This document shows, one piece after another, positions 6,594 through 14,383 of a DNA stretch of 19,285 bases. The stretch's first letter is position 1. Each line of letters begins with the position of its first letter. Origin of the DNA: an uncultured Pseudomonadota bacterium (lineage in GTDB: Bacteria > Pseudomonadota > Gammaproteobacteria > Burkholderiales > SG8-39); assembly GCA_903864555.1 (NCBI GenBank), contig CAIPGJ010000125.1:1-19285 (forward strand), in the 5' to 3' direction. A model generated the notes under the pieces. That model saw only the letters and a list, made by a program, of their open reading frames with translations, searched no databases and had not been told where the DNA came from. The translations under genes and the position numbers were made by a program.

Positions 6594-8983
6594 TTGTCGG
6601 GCATGCCCAGCATGCGCTTGCTCAGGATGTTTCGCTGGATTTCGCTGGTGCCGCCGTAGATGGTTGCCGGACGCGCAATCATGTAGAGCTTCTTGATGTC
6701 ATGGCTTGTGCCATCGACCTCGATTTCACCCATGGGGCCAAACTCGGCCGCGCACTCCATGGCCGCCTCCGATACCCGCTGCACCAGTTCCCCCGAAAGG
6801 ATGCGCAGTATAGACAGGTCCGAGGCTACGTCCTGGCCGGCTTCCATGCGGTCGCATACCTGGTCATACAGGGCATCCAGGATTTCGATTTCCAGCAGCA
6901 TCTGGGCGAGGCGCCGGCGGAAATCCGGTTCATGCAGGATGCCCCGCCTCACGCCCACTGCATGCAGGGCTGCCCATGCGCGCCGCGGCAAACTTGAACT
7001 GCTGATGGCCAGGCGCTCCATGCCGAGCAGGCCCTTGGCCACCGTCCAGCCCTGATCGACCTTGCCCACCAGGTTGTCCACGGGCACGCGCACATTCTCG
7101 AAGAAGACTTCGCAGAACTCCAGTTCATCGGCGAGGTTGCGAATGGGCCGGATGGTAATGCCCGGCGTCTTGAGGTCGACAAGGAGGAAGCTGATGCCGC
7201 GCTGCTTGACCACATCCTGGCTGGTGCGCACCAGCAGGAAGATGTGAGTCGCATGCGCCGCACCCGAGGTCCAGATCTTCTGGCCGTTGATCACCCATTT
7301 GTCGCCTTCACGCACGGCCTGGGTGCGCAGGCTGGCCAGATCGGATCCGGCATTGGGCTCGGAGTAGCCCTGCGCCCACACATGCTCGCAGCTCAGTATG
7401 CGTGGCAGGTAGTAGGCACGCTGGGCTTCGCTGCCGAAACGCATCAGAATGTCACCCAGCGACCAGATGCCATGATCGATCCAGCGTGCCGCACCGGCAC
7501 GATCCAGTTCCTCGTGATAGATGGCGTGCTTGCGTATGGACAGGGCCAGGCCACCGTACTGCACCGGCCATCCCGGCGCCCGCCAGCCACCACGGGTCAG
7601 ACACTGCATCCAGTCGATGGCGGGCGCCCCGAGCAGACGATCGGCAGGACGCCGGTAGTCTTCCGGCAAGTTGTACTGCAGCCAGTCCCTGAATAGGCGG
7701 CGGAACGCCTTATCACTAAGCGCGTTGCAGTCCGGTCCCGCACCATCGGGCCTACCCCCCGCATCCAGGCCTGATGCCGCTGCGGCAACTACGTCCACCC
7801 GCCCCTCATGAGGGGCGGGCGTTGCGTCGGGCTCACGCAGGTCCATGAAGCGTCGGCGATGGGCATCGGCGCTGCCCAGCCATCCGGCAAATCGCAGGGC
7901 CGAGCGCAGATACAAACCGATATCGGCCTCGTCGGTGAAACCCATGCCGCCATGCAACTGTATGCAGGACCGCGTGACCAGCAGCGACGCATCATTGCAG
8001 CACGCCTTGGCCGCACTCACCACGGCCTTGAGACCATCGGGGTCAGCGCCGTCATGGTCCAGATGCACCACGGCGCGGGCCAGTGCCGCTTCGGCGCGCC
8101 GCACCTGTATGGCCAGATCCACCACACGATGCTGCAGCGCCTGGAAACTGGCCAGCACGCGACCGAACTGAATCCGCGTCTTCAGATAGTCAACGGTCAC
8201 GGCCAATGCCTTGCGCGACAAGGCGACCTGCCAGGCGCAGACCGCCACGGTGGCCTCCAGCAGGGCGCGCTCCAGCAGTGCTTGCGCCGCCGGACCACGG
8301 GCGAGGATTGCATCAGGACTGACCGGGACGCCCGAAAAGGTGACATCGGCGGCACAGGTGCCGTCGATGAGCCGGTGTTCCTGCACGGAAATTCCGGCTG
8401 CGTCACGCGGCAGATGAACGATGACCAGTTCGTCCTGCAAACGCGCTGATACCAGCAGATCGTCGGCTCCAGGCAGCGAGGCCACGAAGCGCTTCGTTCC
8501 CGAGAGACACAGGGCGCCAGCCTTGCCTGTCAATGCAGCGCCGAGGGACTGGTCCGGCTCGATCTGGTCCGGTTCTTCCTGCCAACAGACAGCAAGCACC
8601 CTCTCGCCCGCCATGGACTGTTGCACGAGAGTGTTGCGCAAGGACGAAGGTGCTGCGCCCTGCAGGATCGCGGACGGGAGCAAGGAGCAGGCTATCCATG
8701 GCTCAGGCAGCAGCGCGCTTCCCATCTCCTCGGCAAGCGCGCCGATGTGACGGAATTCGAGTTGCAGGCCGCCGGATTGCGCATCGATGCGTACGGACAG
8801 CCAGCCCAGCGCGGCCATGTCCTTCCAGAATCCGCGTTCGTATCCCTGTTCTGCGCCACGCAGGCTGCGTATGCGCTTGCCGGAATGTCGCCGGCCCAGG
8901 AAGTCACTGGCCCCCTTGCGCAGGATCAGGGCAGTTTCGGCCTCCGGATCATTGTCATTTTTTTCCGGACTGGATGTATTCAT
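6590..8983 (-). CDS. Fused double acyl-CoA dehydrogenase
   Basis: This 797-residue protein has two complete acyl-CoA dehydrogenase units in one chain. Unit 1 (about 15-380) has the FAD-side signature TRIQFGRVLASFQALQHR (269-286) and QLHGGMGFTDEADI (342-355), but no Glu in the usual C-terminal catalytic spot. Unit 2 (about 423-797) has YSEPNAGSDLASL (540-552), GQKIWTSGA and IYGGTSEIQRN (775-785), with Glu781 as likely base. This is the composition of heteromeric dehydrogenases such as ChsE, here fused through an Ala/Gly/Asp-rich linker (about 381-422). Its predicted role is alpha,beta-desaturation of the acyl-CoA made by the coupled synthetase downstream. ATG 8983 is preferred although its ribosome binding site is weak. 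The frame stays open to a TTG at 9082, but that extension lacks homology and runs into the tandem repeat at 9073-9104. It is the first gene of the operon. Confidence 0.9.
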   Translation of the reverse strand: MNTSSPEKNDNDPEAETALILRKGASDFLGRRHSGKRIRSLRGAEQGYERGFWKDMAALGWLSVRIDAQSGGLQLEFRHIGALAEEMGSALLPEPWIACSLLPSAILQGAAPSSLRNTLVQQSMAGERVLAVCWQEEPDQIEPDQSLGAALTGKAGALCLSGTKRFVASLPGADDLLVSARLQDELVIVHLPRDAAGISVQEHRLIDGTCAADVTFSGVPVSPDAILARGPAAQALLERALLEATVAVCAWQVALSRKALAVTVDYLKTRIQFGRVLASFQALQHRVVDLAIQVRRAEAALARAVVHLDHDGADPDGLKAVVSAAKACCNDASLLVTRSCIQLHGGMGFTDEADIGLYLRSALRFAGWLGSADAHRRRFMDLREPDATPAPHEGRVDVVAAAASGLDAGGRPDGAGPDCNALSDKAFRRLFRDWLQYNLPEDYRRPADRLLGAPAIDWMQCLTRGGWRAPGWPVQYGGLALSIRKHAIYHEELDRAGAARWIDHGIWSLGDILMRFGSEAQRAYYLPRILSCEHVWAQGYSEPNAGSDLASLRTQAVREGDKWVINGQKIWTSGAAHATHIFLLVRTSQDVVKQRGISFLLVDLKTPGITIRPIRNLADELEFCEVFFENVRVPVDNLVGKVDQGWTVAKGLLGMERLAISSSSLPRRAWAALHAVGVRRGILHEPDFRRRLAQMLLEIEILDALYDQVCDRMEAGQDVASDLSILRILSGELVQRVSEAAMECAAEFGPMGEIEVDGTSHDIKKLYMIARPATIYGGTSEIQRNILSKRMLGMPDK
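7798..7819. repeat. Perfect 22-bp palindrome in the dehydrogenase linker
   Basis: A perfect GC-rich 22-bp palindrome is centred between 7808 and 7809 on TCATGA. In RNA it would fold as a 9-bp stem with a CATG tetraloop. It lies inside the coding sequence for the interdomain linker of the fused acyl-CoA dehydrogenase (about residues 388-395), not in a conserved domain. It could be a relic of an intergenic hairpin at a gene fusion point, a translational pause or a chance low-constraint sequence. Confidence 0.75.
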
Positions 8984-9349
8984 GTCGATTGTCAGTGAAG
9001 CTTTCCGGCCATTGTGCCAGCACGCTGGCATTGCCCTACCCCAAGCCGGATAGTCGGTCTTGCGGTAGATTGACTTGAACAAGCTCGAACTTGAACAAGC
9101 TCGATAATGTTAGCAGGGTGTTGAAAATGGGGGATACGATTCCCCTTGCCCTCTGAATCGGACGTTGTTGAAAATAGTCTCTCTATGAAGTATGTGTGTA
9201 TGATTTGAAAAAAATTGTCGAGAAAATGATCTTCAACAGCCGGTTATCGTTTTAACAGTCGCGCGTCCAGAAAAATTTGGAATCTTGCATAAAGTGACAC
9301 GCGCATGCTTCGACAGACTGTATGGTTCAGGATCGAGGGGGGAAAGATA
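8984..9349. promoter_or_regulatory. Divergent control region (dehydrogenase operon / Bug gene)
   Basis: This stretch separates the minus-strand operon from the plus-strand Bug gene and should hold promoters for both. The part at 9105-9300 is visibly more AT-rich than the coding DNA. It contains the tandem repeat at 9073-9104 and TGTTGAAAAT twice (9119-9128, 9166-9175), with a near-copy inverted at 9229-9238. It also has a 5-bp GGGGA/TCCCC hairpin at 9130-9145 and GCGCGT/ACGCGC arms at 9261-9266 and 9299-9304. TATGAT at 9199-9204 could be a plus-strand -10 box, but no good -35 box is spaced with it. No gene was found in it; the frames open here (minus from the TTG at 9082, plus from the ATG at 9305) look like upstream extensions of the real genes. 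Confidence 0.6.
9073..9104. repeat. Tandem 16-bp repeat with operator-like palindrome
   Basis: A 16-bp unit (ACTTGAACAAGCTCGA) occurs twice in direct succession, at 9073-9088 and 9089-9104. Across the join, 9085-9104 reads TCGA-n-CTTG-nn-CAAG-n-TCGA, a 20-bp near-palindrome with only four unmatched positions. It lies about 90-120 bases upstream of the preferred dehydrogenase start. This is what a dimeric repressor or activator site would look like. No regulator gene is in the window. Confidence 0.7.
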
Positions 9350-10333
9350 ATGCGCTTTTCACGTTTGTCGCAGATGTCACTGCTGGCAGCCTTTGCAGCC
9401 GCCAGCCTGTTTGCACATGGTTTCGTCCGCGCCCAGGGCTATCCGGCCAAGCCGGTGAAGATCATCGTTTCCTTTCCGGCGGGCGGTGCCACGGACATCA
9501 TAGGCCGCCTGCTGGCTGCCGACCTGGGCAAATCGCTCAACCAGAATTTCCTTGTCGAAAACCGCGCGGGGGCAAGCGGTGCGATAGGCACCGACGCGGT
9601 GGCCAAGTCACCGGCTGACGGCTATACGCTGCTGTTCTCTGCGGGTGGATCCCTCACCATCAGCCCGCATTTCGGCAAGCTTCCCTATGACCCTCTGAAA
9701 GACCTCGCTCCGGTCAGCCTGGTGGTAAAAAACGACGGCATCCTGGTGGTATCACCGTCATTTCCCGCCTCAAGCGTGAGGGAATTCATCGCCCTACTGA
9801 AGAAGTCGCCTGGCAAGTACTCCTTTGCATCCTCGGGAACCGGAGGACCGACCCATCTCACGGGGGAACTGCTCAAGAGCATCGCAGGCGTGGACATCGT
9901 GCACATCCCCTACAAGGGCGACGGCCCCGCCTCGGTGGATGTCATGGGCGGACAGACACCCATCATGGTAACTGTGCTCGCGAGCATCGCCACCCACGTG
10001 CGTTCCGGAAAGCTGAAACCAATCGCATCCCTGGGCGCCACGCGATTTCCACAAATGCCAGACCTCCCGACATTTGCCGAATCCGGATTTCCCGAATTCA
10101 CCGGCGGTACCTGGCTGGGCATGCTCGCTCCTGCCGGCACACCGTCCGATGCAGTGAACAGGCTGAATGAGCATGTGCGACGCAGCGTGGCCTCGCCGGA
10201 GACACGGGAGAAGCTTATTGCTCAGGGCGCCACCCCGGCGACGAATACGCCTGAGGAATTTTCCGCCCATATCCGTGAGGAGCACGCCAAGTGGGCGCGG
10301 GTCATACAGTCGGCGAAGATCAAGCTTGACTGA
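9350..10333 (+). CDS. Bug-family TTT periplasmic receptor
   Basis: This 327-residue receptor has a basic N-terminus, a hydrophobic core and a likely signal cleavage before QGYPAKPVKIIVSFPAGG. It carries the complete set of Bug signatures: FPAGGATDIIGR, ENRAGASGAIGTDAVAKSPADGYTLL, the beta-strand segment HIPYKGDGPA, DLPTFAESG, TWLGMLAPAGTP and NTPEEFSAHI. The start is the ATG at 9350, preceded by a purine-rich AGGGGGGAAAG; an upstream in-frame ATG at 9305 would add 15 residues that do not look like a signal peptide. It is transcribed alone, divergently from the dehydrogenase operon, and ends convergent to the second MmgE/PrpD gene. The shared control region suggests co-regulation with the operon and perhaps uptake of its substrate. 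The ligand is unknown. Confidence 0.93.
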   Translation: MRFSRLSQMSLLAAFAAASLFAHGFVRAQGYPAKPVKIIVSFPAGGATDIIGRLLAADLGKSLNQNFLVENRAGASGAIGTDAVAKSPADGYTLLFSAGGSLTISPHFGKLPYDPLKDLAPVSLVVKNDGILVVSPSFPASSVREFIALLKKSPGKYSFASSGTGGPTHLTGELLKSIAGVDIVHIPYKGDGPASVDVMGGQTPIMVTVLASIATHVRSGKLKPIASLGATRFPQMPDLPTFAESGFPEFTGGTWLGMLAPAGTPSDAVNRLNEHVRRSVASPETREKLIAQGATPATNTPEEFSAHIREEHAKWARVIQSAKIKLD

Positions 10334-10453
10334 GTCCAACTGACATCCGGCGGCATCTGGCCCAATCTGGGAACTGGCCGTCTGCCCTCCTCATACGTTC
10401 CGTGAGCCGCACCCGATCGTTACGCCAGGCCGCTTTACATCGCCCCGCTCGCA

Positions 10454-10607
10454 CTATTCGGGCTTGACGTGGTTTCCGCCATCACTTGCGCCACTGGGCC
10501 GTCTCACTGCGGATGAAGGCACGACCTGTTGCAGCGTCCCCGCCATGAGCTCCGCACCGAATTGGGCCAGGTAATCCTTCACTTCCTGGGAGCGCAGGTC
10601 TGCCCTG
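10454..10607 (-). pseudogene. Decayed 3' remnant of a Bug-family receptor gene
   Basis: Directly behind the MmgE/PrpD stop, the minus strand reads LRSQEVKDYLAQFGAELMAGTLQQ (from about 10597) in one frame. It then reads AFIRSETAQWRK (10520-10485) in a second frame and returns to the first frame for a VKPE-stop ending at 10454. Joined, this matches the C-terminus of the Bug protein ending at 19156 (LRSAEVKSYLGKFGAEPM, then AFVRSEARLWRK, then GVKAE-stop). Everything upstream of this tail, including the signal peptide, is missing, so it cannot make a receptor. It indicates that MmgE/PrpD and Bug genes were once adjacent here, as they are at 385-2812, and that a deletion brought the remnant against the MmgE/PrpD 3' end. 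Nothing recognisable is seen in 10334-10453. Confidence 0.75.
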
Positions 10608-11969
10608 CTAGGCCAAGAGTTCGACCAATTCCCTCACATTGCGGACTTCCCTGAAATTGCGTATCACCTGGCTGCATCTCTCGATGTTCGCAACGGATGT
10701 GCCGGCGAAAGGACACAGAATGCGAAACTTCTTCTCCACATCGGCCCAGTCGATGCCATTGATGGCCGATCCGCGCGGCGCATAGACCGTGTCGGTGAAA
10801 CTGCGGCCATCCGTGGTGGTCACCGTTACCGTGGCCCCCTGCTTGTAGCGTTCCAGATTCTCCGTCGGCGGCTCACCCACCTGCACCAGGTCCAGCAGCC
10901 GGCCTATGGTCGGGTCCATGATTTTCTCCGGCGAGGCATGCGCCCAGGAAAACTCGCGATCTGCCACGCTGGCTGCCGCAAAATAGGCCGGGCTATGGGC
11001 CATGCCAATGAGGTCAGTCGGATGACGGGGCCCCGTGAGCGTGCGCACATTCGGCCGCGAGCAGATGATGGCCGCAATCTCATTGGGGGCGACATTGGCT
11101 TTGCGCGAGGCATTCGCTGCGGCCTCTGCCATGGCGTGGTGCGGGTGGCCACCGGGCACCAGTTTGATCGCCATTTCGGTGAGGATTTCCCAGCGTTTGC
11201 CGAAATCGGCAGTTACGCTCGCCACGCGTCCGGACGCCTGTGCATCCTGGCCATAGATGTGAAAGAACCCTCTTGGGTGCTCGAATATGCTGTCTTCGGC
11301 GGTATAGCCCAGCCTGGCCATCTGCGCCGCGTTGACGCCAAGCATGGCGGCCAGTCCGGCGTGGTGCTCGCGCGCCGTGCTGGTATTGGCTGCCGCCATG
11401 ATGCCGGCAACCGAGGTGGCCGCCAGGGCAAGCGCATGGGTCATCTGTGCCTGGCTGAGTTTGAGCAGCAGGCCTGCCGCAACGGCCCCGCCAAAAATCG
11501 CTATCACGCAGCCGTGGTAGCCCTTTTCCATCAGGCCGGGCACCACGGCGCCATTGATGCGGCCGGCAGCCTCATAGCCCAGGGCAATGGCTGCGAGCAC
11601 CGCCTTGCCATCGGCTCCGGTGTTCTCCGCTACAGCAATCGAACAGGCCGCCAGCGTGGTGCCTGGATGGGTGATGTTGCGCAGGTCGCTGTCATCGGAG
11701 GCAGCTGCATCGCTCATCAGGGCATTGATGCGCGCCGCTGCAATCACCGGCAATCTCGGTCCGCCGCCGAACCACAGCGTCGATTCAGCCACGCCACCGC
11801 GCTGCAACTCCAGGGTGCGCATGATCTTCGCAGAATCCTGGGTGAAGCCCAGCGAGGCACTGGCCACGGTGCTGGAAATCAGCATCGCCGCATAATCGAT
11901 CGCCCTTGGCGGGATGTCTTCGTACTTGTGGCTGGTGAGAAAACCTGCAAGCTCCCCTGCGATTGTCAT
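10608..11969 (-). CDS. MmgE/PrpD family protein (copy 2)
   Basis: This second MmgE/PrpD family protein is about 453 residues long and clearly divergent from the copy ending at 385. It keeps the Asp-Asp...His-Pro stretch (SDDSDLRNITHPG), HPRGFFHIYG and an IKLVPGGHPHH segment in the C-terminal domain. The position of the usual active-site Lys appears to be Arg (TAREHHAG). Two starts are possible. ATG at 11978 has GAGG directly abutting it, while ATG at 11969 has the same GAGG (11979-11982) nine bases upstream and is preferred. It is divergent from the acyl-CoA synthetase gene at 12182 and shares its control region, suggesting a common regulator. A broken Bug gene follows it. Substrate and reaction are unknown. 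Confidence 0.88.
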   Translation of the reverse strand: MTIAGELAGFLTSHKYEDIPPRAIDYAAMLISSTVASASLGFTQDSAKIMRTLELQRGGVAESTLWFGGGPRLPVIAAARINALMSDAAASDDSDLRNITHPGTTLAACSIAVAENTGADGKAVLAAIALGYEAAGRINGAVVPGLMEKGYHGCVIAIFGGAVAAGLLLKLSQAQMTHALALAATSVAGIMAAANTSTAREHHAGLAAMLGVNAAQMARLGYTAEDSIFEHPRGFFHIYGQDAQASGRVASVTADFGKRWEILTEMAIKLVPGGHPHHAMAEAAANASRKANVAPNEIAAIICSRPNVRTLTGPRHPTDLIGMAHSPAYFAAASVADREFSWAHASPEKIMDPTIGRLLDLVQVGEPPTENLERYKQGATVTVTTTDGRSFTDTVYAPRGSAINGIDWADVEKKFRILCPFAGTSVANIERCSQVIRNFREVRNVRELVELLA

Positions 11970-11978
11970 CTGTTCCAT

Positions 11979-12181
11979 CCTCAGCTGTATTCATGGCAGA
12001 CTGTGTTCATGAGTATGATGGCTCGTGGCACAGCAAAGAGACAGAAGGATTATCCTTCTCCCGCCCCATATGTGCATTTGTTGATGAAAGCGCCTCCCAG
12101 ATTATCGATATTATGGGGGAGAGCCAGTCATGGATGGTCCGACCCTATCAGATCAGAAAGCAGTCTTCTGCCCAGACCACG
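11979..12181. promoter_or_regulatory. Divergent control region (MmgE/PrpD 2 / acyl-CoA synthetase 2)
   Basis: This 203-bp region lies between divergent genes and presumably holds both promoters. Its clearest element is the palindrome at 12042-12058. TATCGATA (12103-12110) is a second perfect 8-bp palindrome. No convincing -35/-10 pair is seen. The plus-strand frame of the synthetase is open through this whole region, but the residues encoded before 12182 do not resemble the family N-terminus. Confidence 0.55.
12042..12058. promoter_or_regulatory. Perfect 17-bp palindromic operator candidate
   Basis: AGAAGGAT, one T and ATCCTTCT form a perfect 8+1+8 inverted repeat in the middle of a divergent promoter region, the usual place for a dimeric regulator (GntR, TetR, MarR or LysR type) to control both directions. 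It is about 64 bases upstream of the MmgE/PrpD start and 124 upstream of the preferred synthetase start. The regulator is not in the window. Confidence 0.6.
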
Positions 12182-14332
12182 ATGATCCAGAAAAAAAACA
12201 TTCATGCCCTGTTTAATCCAGCCTCTGTTGCAGTGCTGGGGGCCACGCCCGACATCAGCAAACCCGGCGGAAGGTCCCTGGCTTTCCTCAAGAAGTTTGG
12301 CTACAGGGGAAAAATATTTCCCGTCAACGCCAAGTATCATGAGATCGATGGCCTGACGTGCTACCCGGATCTGCAATCCCTGCCGGAGCCGGCCGAACTG
12401 GTCATCCTGCTGGTGCCGGCCCATGCAGTCCCGGAGTATCTCAAGCTTGCAGGGCAGGCCGGGGTCAAGGCGGCAGTCATCTGCACCAGCGGATTTGCCG
12501 AAGCAGGCAACGCCGGCATTGCGCTTCAGCGTGCTTTGGAGGCCGCGGCGCGCGAGAACGACATTGCCGTGCTGGGGCCGAATTGCCTGGGACTGATGGA
12601 TCTGCACAGCGGCCTCACGGCGACATTCACGACTGCGCTCGAAGGGTCATTTACGGCCACGGCCGGACCGGTCGCATTCGTCAGCCAGAGCGGCGCCATG
12701 GGGGCGGCGGTGTTTTCCATCGCCCAGCGCGATGGTGTTGCTCTCGGTAAATTCATCAGCACCGGCAACGAGGCGGTGCTCGATTTCACGGATTTCCTTG
12801 AATACCTGAGCGACGATCCGCAGATATCGCTGATCCTGGGTTATATCGAAGGCGTGCGCGACGGGCGACGCTTCGTGGCGGCGGCACGTCGTGCACGTCG
12901 GGCGGGCAAGACCGTGGCAGTGCTCAAGGTGGGCAAATCCGATGCCGGCATGCAGGCTGCCAAGTCCCATACCGGGGCGCTGGCCGGCAGTGCGCAAGTC
13001 TATGAGGCGGCATTCCGCCGTGCCGGCGTACTGAGTGTTGATCATGTGCGCACCTTGCTCGACATGGCAGTGGCCCTGCCTGGCCAGAAACCGGCTGGCG
13101 GGCGGCGCGTCGGGATCATCAGCATGTCGGGGGGGGCCGGTGTCATGATGGCCGATGCCTGCGCAGCGGGCGGACTGGAGGTCACGCCGCTTGCTGCCGC
13201 AACCCAGGATGCACTGGCAAAGGTGCTGCCAGACTTTGTCGGCAGGAGCAATCCGGTGGACTATGGTCCGATATACGGGGATCCTGATGCCATCGAAGCC
13301 TGCATTGATATCACCGCGGCCGATCCCGGCATCGACATCCTGCTCGTATTCATGGGCTTGTCACCGGGCATGGTCGGAATCATAGAACCTCGACTGGCAC
13401 GGGTTCAGGAGCGCTGTGGCAAGCCGCTGATCACGGCTTGGATGGGCGGGCCTGTGCATGGAATCACTTCGCTGCGCAAGGCCGGCATTGCCACCTTTGA
13501 CGATCCGTCGCGTGCGGTGGAGATGGCCATCCAGCTGGTGCGGGTGGCACTGCCCCTGCCCGGCGATGATCTGCCGGCCGAAGCAGTGCCCCTGTCGCCC
13601 CGAGCCATGGCCACGCAACGAACCCTGAGGGAGGCCATCGCTGCAGGGCAGAGTGCACTCAGTGAGCGCGAGGTGAAGGCGCTCATGGCGGGCTATGGCA
13701 TTCCGGTGGTGCCCGAAGTGCTTGCCCGGACGGCGCAAGAGGCCGAAACGGCGGGGCGCCGCTTCAATCGCCCATTGGCGGTGAAAGCCGAGTCTCCGGA
13801 TCTGCTGCACAAGTCCGATGCGGGTGCCGTTTGTCTTCGGGTCGCACCGGAAGATGCCGCCAACGCCTTCAACCAGGTCGTGGCCGCAGCTGCCAAAGCG
13901 GTTGGCGCCGACAAGGTGCGCGGCGCGCTGATTCAGCCCATGGCACAAGCCGGACTGGAAGTCCTGGCAGGACTGCGTCACGATGCGCAGTTCGGTCCGA
14001 CCATCACGGTTGGCCTGGGCGGAGTTACCAGCGAAGTGCTGGCGGATGTCATCACGGAAATTGTGCCGATTGATCTGGATCTGGCGCGCTCCATGCTGCG
14101 GCGATTGCGCAGTGCCCCCCTTTTCGGGCCCTTTCGTGGTGGAATGGCGAGGGACATCGATTCGCTGGCGGAAACACTGGTGGCGCTCAGCCATTTTGCA
14201 TTGGATGCGGGGCCACTGCTGGCCGAGCTGGACCTGAACCCGGTCATCGTGCACGAGGCCGGATCAGGGTGCACGGTCGTGGATGGTGCTGCAGTCCTGG
14301 GGATGGATGAGGTCCCACCAGTCTCATCATAG
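12182..14332 (+). CDS. NDP-forming acyl-CoA synthetase (copy 2)
   Basis: This enzyme is about 716 residues long and has the same architecture as the copy at 4437-6593. It has a CoA-binding Rossmann domain (NPASVAVLGATPD, 12-24), VAFVSQSGAMGAAVF near 164-178, the phosphohistidine loop KSHTGALAGS (His263) and an ATP-grasp domain with AVKAESPDLLHKSDAGAV, VGLGGVTSEVL and ELDLNPV. All key loops are intact, so an active ligase is expected. The start is uncertain. ATG 12182 gives the family N-terminus and a length like copy 1 but has no visible ribosome binding site; an in-frame ATG at 12134 has GGGGGAG about 12 bases upstream. An A8 run (12191-12198) lies within the first codons. It begins the plus-strand cluster; the thiolase gene follows after 51 bp. 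The substrate is unknown. Confidence 0.92.
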   Translation: MIQKKNIHALFNPASVAVLGATPDISKPGGRSLAFLKKFGYRGKIFPVNAKYHEIDGLTCYPDLQSLPEPAELVILLVPAHAVPEYLKLAGQAGVKAAVICTSGFAEAGNAGIALQRALEAAARENDIAVLGPNCLGLMDLHSGLTATFTTALEGSFTATAGPVAFVSQSGAMGAAVFSIAQRDGVALGKFISTGNEAVLDFTDFLEYLSDDPQISLILGYIEGVRDGRRFVAAARRARRAGKTVAVLKVGKSDAGMQAAKSHTGALAGSAQVYEAAFRRAGVLSVDHVRTLLDMAVALPGQKPAGGRRVGIISMSGGAGVMMADACAAGGLEVTPLAAATQDALAKVLPDFVGRSNPVDYGPIYGDPDAIEACIDITAADPGIDILLVFMGLSPGMVGIIEPRLARVQERCGKPLITAWMGGPVHGITSLRKAGIATFDDPSRAVEMAIQLVRVALPLPGDDLPAEAVPLSPRAMATQRTLREAIAAGQSALSEREVKALMAGYGIPVVPEVLARTAQEAETAGRRFNRPLAVKAESPDLLHKSDAGAVCLRVAPEDAANAFNQVVAAAAKAVGADKVRGALIQPMAQAGLEVLAGLRHDAQFGPTITVGLGGVTSEVLADVITEIVPIDLDLARSMLRRLRSAPLFGPFRGGMARDIDSLAETLVALSHFALDAGPLLAELDLNPVIVHEAGSGCTVVDGAAVLGMDEVPPVSS

Positions 14333-14340
14333 AGGCCAGA

Positions 14341-14355
14341 CCCGCTTAAAGTGGG
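14341..14355. repeat. Small palindrome ahead of the thiolase RBS
   Basis: CCCGCTT, A and AAGTGGG form a 15-bp inverted repeat with one G-T pair, between the synthetase stop and the AAGGAGGAG ribosome binding site of the thiolase-fold gene. It could modulate translation or be an operator. It is short and unproven. Confidence 0.3.
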
Positions 14356-14383
14356 CAGAATTTCAGGCAAGGAGGAGCAGGAT

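Noticed and set aside
8984..9082. N-terminal extension of the fused dehydrogenase to a TTG start
   Set aside because: It has no ribosome binding site and no similarity to the family, and it runs into the tandem operator-like repeat.
11963..12181. N-terminal extension of acyl-CoA synthetase 2
   Set aside because: The extra residues do not match the family N-terminus and would place the palindrome and likely promoter inside the gene; a shorter extension to 12134 remains possible.
10938..12185. 415-codon plus-strand open frame across MmgE/PrpD copy 2 and the control region
   Set aside because: It is antisense to a well-supported gene, and its last part overlaps the divergent promoter region without any family signature.
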